Of a stretch of DNA of 35,751 nt, positions 1 to 6,160 are shown piece by piece. A program made the translations under genes and the position numbers. Numbering within the stretch: the first letter of the stretch is position 1; each line of letters starts with the position of its first letter. The DNA is from Clostridia bacterium. Lineage in GTDB: Bacteria; Bacillota; Clostridia; Christensenellales; CAG-314. Under the pieces are notes generated by a model that had not been told where the DNA came from, searched no databases, and saw only the letters and a list, made by a program, of their open reading frames with translations. The stretch lies in the NCBI GenBank assembly GCA_028703495.1, contig JAQVMT010000021.1:1-35751 (forward strand). Reading direction: 5' to 3'.

Positions 1-1
1 G

Positions 2-307
2 GAGGCAACTGACTTCCGTGAAATATCAGTTAACATCAGTATTAACAACGGTATGCGGTCTGAAGTAGTGAAAGCCATCACTAATGAATCGCCTGTTTTT
101 CTACAAAAAGAAGAAATGAGAAAGCGACTTAACCTGTTAGCTAAAAGAGTTGCGCTTAAGATGAATGCGGGGCGGAGCACGACAAAGCCCGATTTTAAGA
201 TAGCGCACCGGCTTTGGATTGATAACGGTGGCAAGAGCATGGAGCTTGAAACCGTAAATGAACTGAATCAGAGAATCGAGTTTTATCAACGATTATTAAG
301 GAGTTAA
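2..307 (+). CDS. Unknown protein, 5' end cut by window edge
   Basis: The reading frame is open from the first bases of the window through the ATG at 53 to a TAA at 305-307. The true start therefore probably lies upstream and this is a C-terminal part. There is no Shine-Dalgarno site in front of the ATG at 53, which supports that view. The visible protein is basic and probably helical, with the motif SPVFLQKEEMRKRLNLLAKR and then a KPDFKIAHRLWIDNGG stretch. I do not recognise a family. It converges with the leftward repressor gene, and the 29-bp repeat array lies between the two. It may belong to the end of an early operon, because phage early genes also occupy the far end of the window; that is inference from layout. 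Confidence 0.6.
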   Translation, partial: EATDFREISVNISINNGMRSEVVKAITNESPVFLQKEEMRKRLNLLAKRVALKMNAGRSTTKPDFKIAHRLWIDNGGKSMELETVNELNQRIEFYQRLLRS

Positions 308-314
308 AGTGAAG

Positions 315-438
315 CCTCAATTTTGTTATAGTGGGGGTAATCACCTCAATTTTGTTATAGTGGGGGTAATCACCTCAATTTTGTTATAGTGGGGGTAATC
401 ACCTCAATTTTGTTATAGTGGGGGTAATCACCTCAATT
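315..438. repeat. 29-bp tandem repeat array, 4.3 copies
   Basis: Four perfect head-to-tail copies of a 29-bp unit start at 315, 344, 373 and 402, followed by eight bases of a fifth. The unit begins CCTCAATTTTG and ends GTGGGGGTAATCA. There are no spacers, so this is not a CRISPR array. Each junction can form a small hairpin, GGGGT-AATC-ACCTC (one G-T pair), followed by AATTTTG. The array lies between two convergent genes. It could serve as repeated weak termination, protein-binding iterons, or be a recent slippage expansion; the sequence alone does not decide. Confidence 0.9.
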
Positions 439-452
439 CTTTGAAATTTTGG

Positions 453-473
453 TTGACATACTGCATATATGCA
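453..473 (+). promoter_or_regulatory. TTGACA box with 12-bp palindrome
   Basis: TTGACA at 453-458 is followed four bases later by the perfect palindrome TGCATATATGCA (462-473). No good -10 box sits at the expected distance downstream, and nothing on the plus strand is encoded before 1360. An active promoter here would make RNA antisense to the repressor gene. More likely it is an operator or a degenerate promoter. The call rests on pattern only. Confidence 0.3.
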
Positions 474-483
474 AATGTTGCTG

Positions 484-765
484 TTAATTATTAGTAATTT
501 TCCCCCAGCGTTCGCGCATCACTTTTGAGTAATCTTCATCGCTTTCTTTTTCACCAACAAAAAAGAACAGATCAAGCGAATGACAGATTATTAAAAGCTG
601 CTTAAGATTAAGCCAAAATTTACCAAGCTCAAGGCGCTTAATCGTTGCAATACCAACGCCACACTTTTCGGCAAGCTGTTCCTGAGTTATTCCTAACTCC
701 CTGCGGCGGGCAACAATAAAGCCCGCAATCAATTTGCGAGCTTCATACAATATTTTTTCATCCAT
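484..765 (-). CDS. XRE-family helix-turn-helix regulator
   Basis: This 93-residue protein carries a Cro/C1-type DNA-binding domain at about residues 16-66. The helix-turn-helix is visible as GITQEQLAEKCGVGIATIKR, followed by LELGK. The C-terminal tail is short and acidic, without a cleavable peptidase domain, so it is not a LexA/CI-type self-cleaving repressor. It lies 13 bp downstream of the other leftward gene and shares its promoter, which contains an inverted repeat. In phages this arrangement is typical of an early-gene repressor, and that is the inferred role. An antitoxin of a HigBA-like pair is an alternative, but the partner does not look like a known toxin. The ribosome site (AGGA, 12 bases upstream) is weak, so translation may be coupled to the upstream gene. 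Confidence 0.82.
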   Translation of the reverse strand: MDEKILYEARKLIAGFIVARRRELGITQEQLAEKCGVGIATIKRLELGKFWLNLKQLLIICHSLDLFFFVGEKESDEDYSKVMRERWGKITNN

Positions 766-778
766 CTTTTATTAAGTC

Positions 779-1153
779 CTATAATAAATTAGTGTGAGGA
801 TTTAACCAGTCCGCACTCATTTGCTTTTTAGTTACTGGTATCTTACCAAATGATGTCGTAACTACATTAAATATTTTTTCTGCTTTTTTTGAGTTAATCA
901 ACCCAAATTGTTTATCTGTAATTATAAAAGAAAGACATCTTTTTGTGCCGTGTTTTTGACAGTTATTAAATATTTTTTTAGCATCTTCTTTTGAATGGGT
1001 AAAGATAACATCGTTGTTATAAGATGTACTAACGCCAGTCCCTTTTATCAAATATTTAGGAAGTCTGACTGTTTGATTTTTTTTTGCTTGAAAACGAATA
1101 ACGATATACCAGTTAATTTTGTAGGGGTTAAGGATTGAGTTTGAGTTTTTCAT
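779..1153 (-). CDS. Unknown 124-residue protein upstream of the repressor
   Basis: This is the first gene of the leftward two-gene unit, with a good ribosome site (GGAGG, about four bases before the ATG). The protein is basic, with an N-terminal NWYIVIRFQAKK strand and a mixed alpha/beta look. I recognise no family, signal peptide or membrane segment. It is followed after 13 bp by the XRE regulator, and its promoter carries the putative operator. Its position suggests a regulatory or superinfection-related role, or the partner in a toxin-antitoxin-like pair, but no catalytic motif supports a toxin call. The coding strand is A-rich, which may mark it as an accessory gene. Confidence 0.6.
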   Translation of the reverse strand: MKNSNSILNPYKINWYIVIRFQAKKNQTVRLPKYLIKGTGVSTSYNNDVIFTHSKEDAKKIFNNCQKHGTKRCLSFIITDKQFGLINSKKAEKIFNVVTTSFGKIPVTKKQMSADWLNPHTNLL

Positions 1154-1228
1154 TTTGACCTCCGCCGTATTGTTATACTTGTTGCCGCCAAGTGTTGTTG
1201 TTAAATAATTATTAAAAGAACCTGCATA

Positions 1229-1257
1229 AACATAGTATCAAATATGATACTTGTCAA
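1229..1257 (-). promoter_or_regulatory. Leftward promoter with operator in its spacer
   Basis: Read on the minus strand there is TTGACA (plus coordinates 1252-1257), exactly 17 bases, then TATGTT (1229-1234). The spacer is almost entirely an inverted repeat, AGTATCA-N4-TGATACT, at 1234-1251. A dimeric regulator bound there would block polymerase directly, so autoregulation of the leftward unit by its own XRE protein is the natural inference. The ATG of the first leftward gene lies 76 bp downstream of the -10 box. No equally clear rightward promoter is visible before 1360. Confidence 0.72.
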
Positions 1258-1359
1258 GTAAAAAGTTAGAAAAATAAAAAATATTTTAACAGCTGAAAAA
1301 CAGCGAAAAGTCAACTAATTACATATATCTTTTTTTTAACGTCTTTTGCGGAGTTAATT

Positions 1360-2427
1360 TTGAAAAATAATATCGATTACTATCCTCATAAAGCAGAATC
1401 TCACAGGCATCCTAAGTTCAAAATGCTCAGGGCTTCATTCAATACTATAGCTGATGGATGGGCTGCAGAGGGGAGGTTTTGGGCGCTCAATAATATCATA
1501 GCCTTGTCTGCTGATTGCATTTTAGACTTGAGCAAAAAACGAAATATCGGTGTTTATGCCGAGGAATTAGGGTTGACAGTTGAAGAATTTTCGGGTTTGA
1601 TTGGCATTTTTTCGGGCGAAGATATCGAACTTTTGACCGAAGTTTCTGATGGTTGCTATACTACAGATACTGTTCAAGAGACATACAATGCGGTACTTAA
1701 GGATAGAGAAAAAGCTAAGGATAGATACAAGAAATCGGTAAAAATTACCACTTCGGGCGAAAATAATAATTTTTCGGGCGAAAACTTCAAAACTTCGGGC
1801 GAAGCCGGATACAAAGTAAATGAAAGTGAAGTGAATAAGATGAAATTAAATGAAAAGGAAGTGAAGGGAAAGGAAGGCGATTCACTTTCCACTTTTTTTT
1901 CAAACGAAACTTTTTCTGAAGAGCCAACAACTTCAGAGCTCGACTTTGTTCATGACCTCTACACAATTCACACTAAAATTCACGACCCTAACTTCGAGAC
2001 TCACTTGAAACCTGTAGCTCAGTTACTCACTCAGATCCCCGAAGCAATGACAAAAAGCGACCTTGAGCTTTGCATCAAGGAAGCATTTGCGAAGCTTAAC
2101 CCCTCGATGGGCGTTAAAGTCGGATTCCTTTTGAGCAATATCCAGGCTAAAATAACCGCTAAGCACGAAGAAATACTCGATAAGCGCAAGAAAAAAGAGC
2201 TTGCTGAAGCTGAAAAACATAGAAAAGAAGCTGAAAAACGAGAAAACAGCGAAAGGTTTGAGTTCGATAAGGAAGATTTTCTTCAGTGTAAAAGCTACTT
2301 TGAGAATAACCAAGTCATGTTCAACATGACTGAAAAAGCTGAAATTTTCCGTTTTTTGAAGGAAAACAAGGTAAAAGAAGCCATGAAACTGATTAAGCAA
2401 AAAATTGAAGCCGCCGAGCTGGTTTAG
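1360..2427 (+). CDS. DUF4373 (Lin1244/Lin1753-like) replication protein
   Basis: This 355-residue protein starts at a TTG preceded by a GCGGAG ribosome site. Residues about 1-95 have the look of the Lin1244/Lin1753 N-terminal domain (DUF4373): YPHKAESHRHPKFKMLRASF, then a winged-helix-like region ending near LIGIF. Phage genes of this kind usually sit at the start of the replication region and are taken as replisome-organiser or initiator proteins. The middle (about 130-150) has a seven-residue repeat with core (T/F)SGE, encoded by 21-bp DNA repeats that look like origin iterons. The C-terminal half is highly charged and helical (KRKKKELAEAEKHRKEAEKR near 270-290). It opens the rightward operon opposite the repressor promoter. 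The family call is by eye and the origin role is inference. Confidence 0.72.
   Translation: MKNNIDYYPHKAESHRHPKFKMLRASFNTIADGWAAEGRFWALNNIIALSADCILDLSKKRNIGVYAEELGLTVEEFSGLIGIFSGEDIELLTEVSDGCYTTDTVQETYNAVLKDREKAKDRYKKSVKITTSGENNNFSGENFKTSGEAGYKVNESEVNKMKLNEKEVKGKEGDSLSTFFSNETFSEEPTTSELDFVHDLYTIHTKIHDPNFETHLKPVAQLLTQIPEAMTKSDLELCIKEAFAKLNPSMGVKVGFLLSNIQAKITAKHEEILDKRKKKELAEAEKHRKEAEKRENSERFEFDKEDFLQCKSYFENNQVMFNMTEKAEIFRFLKENKVKEAMKLIKQKIEAAELV
1752..1803 (+). repeat. Three intragenic iteron-like repeats, 21-bp period
   Basis: The decamer TTCGGGCGAA occurs at 1752-1761, 1773-1782 and 1794-1803, exactly 21 bp apart, which is two helical turns. A fourth copy lies upstream at 1611-1620. The repeats are inside the gene for the presumed replication protein. 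In lambda-like phages the origin iterons also lie inside the initiator gene, so a replication origin is plausible. The core is a near-palindrome (TTCG-GG-CGAA). Because 21 bp equals seven codons, selection at the protein level (repeated SGE) is the alternative. Confidence 0.6.
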
Positions 2428-2462
2428 CCGCCATGCGAAAGATGGCGACAGGAGCAAAGATT

Positions 2463-2861
2463 ATGGCAACAAAATACAGGGTTAGAAACAAACGAACTGG
2501 GAGCTATGTGACAAAAGCGGTTAATTCCGTTAAGGCTTTCGAGTGTTACAAAAAACTATGCAGTCTTGACCCTCAAGGGTACGAGCTGATCAGCATCACT
2601 GAGCAGATTGAAAAGCTTCCTCCTGAGTTGCGAGACATGACCGAGCTGGAACTTAAGGCAATCGAAGTGCTTAAGCTCATCAGCTACAACCCAGGATCGG
2701 GACATGCAGACTTTGCAAACACGCTAATCGAAAAAGCGGAGGGAGAGAAGCGGATCACAGAGCGGCAATCGCTTTACTTGTGGCATTTGATTTACAATTA
2801 CCGCCGTCAGGTAAATGACCAGGCTTTAATCAACGAAGCAAAAATGAGGAAGATTTACTAA
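2463..2861 (+). CDS. Unknown early accessory protein
   Basis: I place the start at ATG 2463, because AGGAG lies eight bases before it. An ATG at 2433, ten codons earlier, has no ribosome site. The protein (132 residues) begins MATKYRVRNKRTGSYVTKAV, a small strand-turn-strand. It ends with a helical segment containing ITERQSLYLWHLIYNYRRQV. A 'Q..yL..l...yR.Q' helix of this kind recurs in small phage and integrative-element proteins encoded near helicases, but I cannot name a function. Its stop codon overlaps the start of the nuclease gene (TAATG), so the two are translationally coupled. A role in replication or recombination is inferred from the neighbours. Confidence 0.65.
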   Translation: MATKYRVRNKRTGSYVTKAVNSVKAFECYKKLCSLDPQGYELISITEQIEKLPPELRDMTELELKAIEVLKLISYNPGSGHADFANTLIEKAEGEKRITERQSLYLWHLIYNYRRQVNDQALINEAKMRKIY

Positions 2862-3304
2862 TGTCACGATTTGTAGGATGGACGAACAAAGCGATTGAGA
2901 GGCTCACAGGCGAAAAGGTTAAGCAATTAGTCAAGTCTGGGGTGAAGTGCCGTGAAACAGCCGTCTCTTTGCGTGAAACAGGCATTCGCAGGGATTATGT
3001 CAACGACATTTCGCAAGCCTTAACCCTGTTAGGAGTGGAGCACGTAAGGGAATACAAGTTCCTCCATGATCGCAGGTTCAGGTTTGATCTTGCAATTCCG
3101 GCTAAAAAAATAGCGGTTGAGTTCGAGGGGGGCATCTATAGCAACGGGCGCCACACTAGAGGCAAAGGATACGCAAATGATGCGAAAAAATACAACCTTG
3201 CCACTATGCATGGCTGGAAGTTGCTCCGCTACACCTCGGCAGATGCGAAAGGAGAGAACTGGGAGTTTAGAATTGCTGATGAAATTAAACGTTTTGCACA
3301 ATGA
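2861..3304 (+). CDS. PD-(D/E)XK-type phage endonuclease
   Basis: This 147-residue protein has a C-terminal nuclease-like core: FRFDLAIP (D76), then IAVEFEGG (E87, E89), then GRHTRGKGYANDAKKYN, and GWKLLRYT at the end. That order matches the restriction-endonuclease-like fold seen in Vsr/DUF559-type proteins and in many uncharacterised phage nucleases with the pattern 'EfeGG..s.GRHtRG.gy..D..KyN.a...GW.llRyt'. The N-terminal 60 residues are helical and basic and could bind DNA. In phage replication regions such enzymes can act as Holliday junction or branch nucleases in place of RusA; that role is inference. It follows the replication protein and precedes the packaging genes, a usual place for a resolvase. 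Confidence 0.72.
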   Translation: MSRFVGWTNKAIERLTGEKVKQLVKSGVKCRETAVSLRETGIRRDYVNDISQALTLLGVEHVREYKFLHDRRFRFDLAIPAKKIAVEFEGGIYSNGRHTRGKGYANDAKKYNLATMHGWKLLRYTSADAKGENWEFRIADEIKRFAQ

Positions 3305-3324
3305 CAGCGAGCATATAACACGAT

Positions 3325-3341
3325 CACCGGTTTTTCCGGTG
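3325..3341 (+). other. Perfect 6-bp hairpin with T5 loop
   Basis: CACCGG-TTTTT-CCGGTG forms a perfect short stem just downstream of the nuclease stop codon. No T-run follows, so it is not a standard intrinsic terminator. It may stabilise the 3' end of the early transcript or bind a protein. Confidence 0.45.
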
Positions 3342-3395
3342 CATCGGTTAGTTATATGAGAGCGGAAAGAATAGTAAAATAACCAAGGAATAACA

Positions 3396-3566
3396 ATGAA
3401 AACAAGAATCTGGAAGCAAGGCAAGTTCAGGATCGTTGAGCGCAAACAGGGCGAAGCAACGAGCTACGATTTGCAGTACAAAACTCATCACACCTGGCAA
3501 GCCGTGCGTAAAGGCATGAGTAAAGAGCAACTAAAAACTGAGTTCAACATTGACTTGGAGGTGTAG
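3396..3566 (+). CDS. Small basic protein, 56 residues
   Basis: The ATG has an AAGGAA ribosome site six bases upstream. The protein begins MKTRIWKQGKFRIVERKQGE, continues with SYDLQYKTHHTWQAVRKGM and ends NIDLEV. It looks like a compact beta-hairpin fold with alternating charged and hydrophobic residues and a tryptophan pair. I recognise no family. It lies in a run of tiny genes between the nuclease and the terminase, where phages often keep late regulators or host-takeover factors, but nothing in the sequence fixes a role. Confidence 0.6.
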   Translation: MKTRIWKQGKFRIVERKQGEATSYDLQYKTHHTWQAVRKGMSKEQLKTEFNIDLEV

Positions 3567-3576
3567 AGGTGGTTAA

Positions 3577-3693
3577 ATGAAGTCGATATTTTTCTTTGTT
3601 CTTGGAATGAATTTCGGAGTGTTTTTATTGGCTGTAATTTCTAAGCCAATCAGAGAAGAGTTAGAAAAAATTATTCATAAGTATTGGCTGTAG
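3577..3693 (+). CDS. Small single-pass membrane protein, 38 residues
   Basis: The protein is MKSIFFFVLGMNFGVFLLAV followed by ISKPIREELEKIIHKYWL. It has one clear N-terminal membrane segment (about residues 4-22) and a short charged amphipathic helix. A GAGGTGG ribosome site precedes the ATG. It is eight bases upstream of another small membrane-protein gene and may form a unit with it. The lysis cassette lies elsewhere, so this is not the obvious holin. It could be a membrane-acting early or superinfection-exclusion peptide; no family is recognised. Confidence 0.5.
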   Translation: MKSIFFFVLGMNFGVFLLAVISKPIREELEKIIHKYWL

Positions 3694-3701
3694 GAGGAAG
3701 G

Positions 3702-3863
3702 ATGTTAAAAAAAACATTAGCTCTTTTAATAATGCTAATCTGGTTCCCGTTTATAATTTTAGGTTTTCTGACGAGTTTGATTCTGGACGGTTTTCACCTT
3801 GGGAAAAATTTATATAAGCTCTTTGAATATTGGTGCGATAAAGATTCACCTAAAAATAATTAG
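3702..3863 (+). CDS. Small membrane protein, 53 residues
   Basis: A strong ribosome site (AGGAGGAAGG) precedes the ATG. The protein starts MLKKTLALLIMLIWFPFIIL and has one long or two short hydrophobic helices to about residue 29, then a polar tail ending DSPKNN. Function is unknown. Its stop codon lies inside the hairpin/T-run element at 3850-3880, so it is probably the last gene of the upstream transcription unit. A gene of similar size and type sits before the related element at 9017-9060. Confidence 0.6.
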   Translation: MLKKTLALLIMLIWFPFIILGFLTSLILDGFHLGKNLYKLFEYWCDKDSPKNN

Positions 3864-3880
3864 GCTTACTTCGCTTTTTT
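3847..3880 (+). terminator. Hairpin plus T-run; first copy of a duplicated element
   Basis: CCTAA-AAATAA-TTAGG (3850-3865) is followed by CTTACTTCG and a run of six T at 3875-3880. The 23 bases at 3847-3869 are repeated with two differences at 9015-9037. The stem is weak and AT-rich and the T-run is not adjacent, so termination would be partial. The two copies flank the packaging module. Confidence 0.42.
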
Positions 3881-3893
3881 CATTAACTAAATT

Positions 3894-4130
3894 TTGAGTG
3901 CGATGGATAGAGAAACTTTAATCGGATTACTTGAAGTATTTGTAACTCAGGGATTGCCCCTTGAGAATTTTCTTCGTGATGTAAAAATACGTCACGAATA
4001 TTTTTCTATCATTGACGTTGACCCGAAAGTAAACAAGACTGAGCTTAAGCAGAAATTAGCAGACAAACATTGTATGGGTTACAAAAATATTGAACAGATC
4101 GTCTATGCACGTAACAAGAGAAAAGGTTAA
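3894..4130 (+). CDS. Small protein preceding the terminase genes
   Basis: The frame can start at TTG 3894 or ATG 3903; neither has a strong ribosome site. The ATG has GAG four bases upstream and is my preferred start (75 residues). The protein, MDRETLIGLLEVFVTQGLPL onward, is helical and acidic-to-basic, with a lysine-rich end (ARNKRKG). Three bases separate it from the small terminase gene, so it belongs to the packaging operon. No family is recognised. Given its position it could be a packaging accessory protein; that is inference only. Confidence 0.6.
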   Translation: MSAMDRETLIGLLEVFVTQGLPLENFLRDVKIRHEYFSIIDVDPKVNKTELKQKLADKHCMGYKNIEQIVYARNKRKG

Positions 4131-4132
4131 CC

Positions 4133-4633
4133 ATGACTCCAACTCCGAAAAAGAAAAGAGGCAACTACATAACCGACACCTACACCCGTGTTGACAAGAC
4201 GGTCACAATTATTCTCGAGGACGAAGGCTGGCTTAAGAAGGGACGCGTTGGTGATTTGAAAAGACGAGTATGCGAAGAATTCGATATTGCTAACAGAACA
4301 GCGGAAAAACTGATTGCCGCGGCGAAGCTTCGCATCCGTGAGCTGATGAAAAAAGATAGGGATAAGATGTTGAAGAAAGCACGTCTCGATCGTGAGTGGG
4401 TAATATCGAAAGCAAAAGAAAGCGGGGATGTAAAGCTTGCACTTGCCGGGATGCAAGATCGCGATAAACTTAACGAGCTCTACACCGAAACGGTCGAGCA
4501 CAAAGGAGCGATTCAGCTTACCAATGTTGATCTTAAGAAGCTAACAGACGAACAACTCACAATCCTTGAAGGCATCATCAGACGTGGAGATGATCCTAAG
4601 CCTTACCTTATCAGCATAGGTGTGAATTGCTAG
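4133..4633 (+). CDS. terS: Terminase small subunit (probable)
   Basis: This 166-residue helical, basic protein lies directly before the large terminase and overlaps it by seven bases. Its middle (ANRTAEKLIAAAKLRIRELM) resembles the helical DNA-recognition and oligomerisation region of small terminases. The end (LDLKKLTDEQL-type pattern near residues 142-156, then an acidic tail) matches a common small-terminase C-terminus that contacts the large subunit. Its job would be to recognise the pac or cos site and load the motor. The family call rests on position, size and general character more than a diagnostic motif. The gene starts at ATG 4133, two bases after the upstream stop. Confidence 0.75.
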   Translation: MTPTPKKKRGNYITDTYTRVDKTVTIILEDEGWLKKGRVGDLKRRVCEEFDIANRTAEKLIAAAKLRIRELMKKDRDKMLKKARLDREWVISKAKESGDVKLALAGMQDRDKLNELYTETVEHKGAIQLTNVDLKKLTDEQLTILEGIIRRGDDPKPYLISIGVNC

Positions 4634-6153
4634 AGTTGATCGACATAGAAAAAGAGAAGCGCCGTCGTCACAAAGAACAGCTTAAGCAATACAAGAGCCG
4701 GAATGAATACTATCAAACACACCCCCTTGAATGGATGACTGACCGTTTAGAAATTCGACCAGAAACCATAGACTGGACCTTACTGCCTGAGTACTTTAAT
4801 CACGAATGGGACGGGACCCCTAATCCCCTGAAGCAAGTACTCGATGCTTTAGTCAACAACGAATGGGCTGGCGTTGAATCGGCAACGGCTTGCAGTAAAA
4901 CCTTTCTTGCGGCGGCAATAACGCTTTGGTTTCTTGACGTGTTTGAGAATAGCCTTGTAGTAACAACCGCACCTAAAGAAGCTCAGTTAACGCTAAATAT
5001 TTGGAAGGAAATCGGCAGTCTGTATAAGAAATTTCAACGAGGTTATTTAGACACTTTAGCTTTACGAATGTCGAAAAGCGAAGAGGGAAAAAAGGAATAC
5101 AAATGGGCGGCAATTGGCTTTGTTGCCGGTACGAAGTCGGATAAAGAGACGGAAGATAAAGCTCAGGGTTTCCATGCAGAGCACATGCTGATCATACTTG
5201 AAGAGACTCCCGGTATTCCGAGGTCAATCATAAATTCATTTAAGCTAACTTCCCAGGCGCCTCACAACCTGATACTTGCTTTGGGTAATCCTAATCATCA
5301 CTTAGATGAACTGCATAAATTCTGCAAACTTCCACGAGTCCGGCACATCAGGATAAGCGGTTATGATTTTCCTAACATCGTTCTCGATAATCCAGGCTTT
5401 ATCCCGGGCGGTAAGTCACGACAGGGAATAAAGGATATTCTCGACGATGTTGGCAGTAAAGAAGCTCCTCGTTTTCTTTCTCGTGTTCGTGGCATCTCTC
5501 CGGCTCAGTCAATCGATAGTTTAATAGCCGTTCAATGGTGTTATGAAGCGGTTGAGCGCGAAGATTATGAGGTTGAAAAGGGCTTGTATGCTTTAGGCGT
5601 TGACGTAGCCGATAGTGAAACGGGTGACCAGGCAGCTTTGGCGTTTGGCAAGGGCGCGATACTGTTTCACGTGAACGCTTTCAAATGTCCCGATGCTAAT
5701 CAGCTAGGTAAAACGAAGGTGAAAGAGCACATCATTGATTACAGGATTGACCCTAAATATGTTGGCGTTGACGGCGTTGGCGTTGGTGCCGGAACAATTA
5801 ACGCGCTCAAAGAACTGGGTTATCATGTGAGCAACCTGAAGGGGGGAGCGGCAGCGGAAAAGGTACCGAAAGATGCTTATGCTTTTCAGAATCTTCGCTC
5901 TCAGATGTGGTGGACAATGCGGGAAGATTTGAAGAACGGGAGAATCTGTTTGCCTAATGATGAGGAGTTGATCGCCGATTTGTGCGCTCCGACTTACAAG
6001 GATAATGACAAAAATATAATCGTTGAGTCGAAGGATGATATTAAAAAGCGACTTGGAAGATCCCCAAATAAAGGCGATGCCGCTGTGTATTGGAACTGGG
6101 TACGGTCCGGTAGAAAGAAGAGTAAACTAAAATCAAGTTTAATAAATTACTGA
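4627..6153 (+). CDS. terL: Terminase large subunit
   Basis: This 508-residue packaging motor pumps DNA into the prohead and cuts it. The ATPase domain has a Walker-A-like loop ESATACSKT at residues 84-92, an unusual form in which the basic residue is in the SKT end. A Walker B strand with two glutamates (LIILEE, 188-193) follows. The nuclease domain (RNase H fold) shows D326 in LGVDVADSETGD, D382 in VGVDGVGVGAG and D484 in KGDAAVYWNW, giving the expected acidic triad. The start is TTG 4627 inside the end of the small-subunit gene, with AGGTG just upstream, so translation is coupled. Length is normal for the family. Headful versus cos packaging cannot be read from this. Confidence 0.95.
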   Translation: MLELIDIEKEKRRRHKEQLKQYKSRNEYYQTHPLEWMTDRLEIRPETIDWTLLPEYFNHEWDGTPNPLKQVLDALVNNEWAGVESATACSKTFLAAAITLWFLDVFENSLVVTTAPKEAQLTLNIWKEIGSLYKKFQRGYLDTLALRMSKSEEGKKEYKWAAIGFVAGTKSDKETEDKAQGFHAEHMLIILEETPGIPRSIINSFKLTSQAPHNLILALGNPNHHLDELHKFCKLPRVRHIRISGYDFPNIVLDNPGFIPGGKSRQGIKDILDDVGSKEAPRFLSRVRGISPAQSIDSLIAVQWCYEAVEREDYEVEKGLYALGVDVADSETGDQAALAFGKGAILFHVNAFKCPDANQLGKTKVKEHIIDYRIDPKYVGVDGVGVGAGTINALKELGYHVSNLKGGAAAEKVPKDAYAFQNLRSQMWWTMREDLKNGRICLPNDEELIADLCAPTYKDNDKNIIVESKDDIKKRLGRSPNKGDAAVYWNWVRSGRKKSKLKSSLINY

Positions 6154-6160
6154 GGATGAA

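Noticed and set aside
315-438. CRISPR array
   Set aside because: The 29-bp repeats are directly adjacent with no spacers, and no cas gene is nearby.
453-473. Active rightward promoter upstream of the repressor's 3' end
   Set aside because: TTGACA has no matching -10 box at 16-18 bases and no plus-strand gene follows for 900 bp; kept only as a possible operator.
484-1153. Toxin-antitoxin pair of the HigBA type
   Set aside because: The XRE partner is plausible, but the 124-residue protein shows no RelE/HigB-like features, and the arrangement fits a phage repressor unit equally well.
2023-2457. Leftward protein-coding frame opposite the replication gene
   Set aside because: It is phenylalanine- and leucine-rich, mirrors a lysine/glutamate-rich gene on the other strand and has no ribosome site; it is a shadow.
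3029-3530. Leftward genes between the nuclease and the small genes
   Set aside because: The frames are cysteine- and serine-rich mirrors of plus-strand genes that have ribosome sites; no start signals support them.
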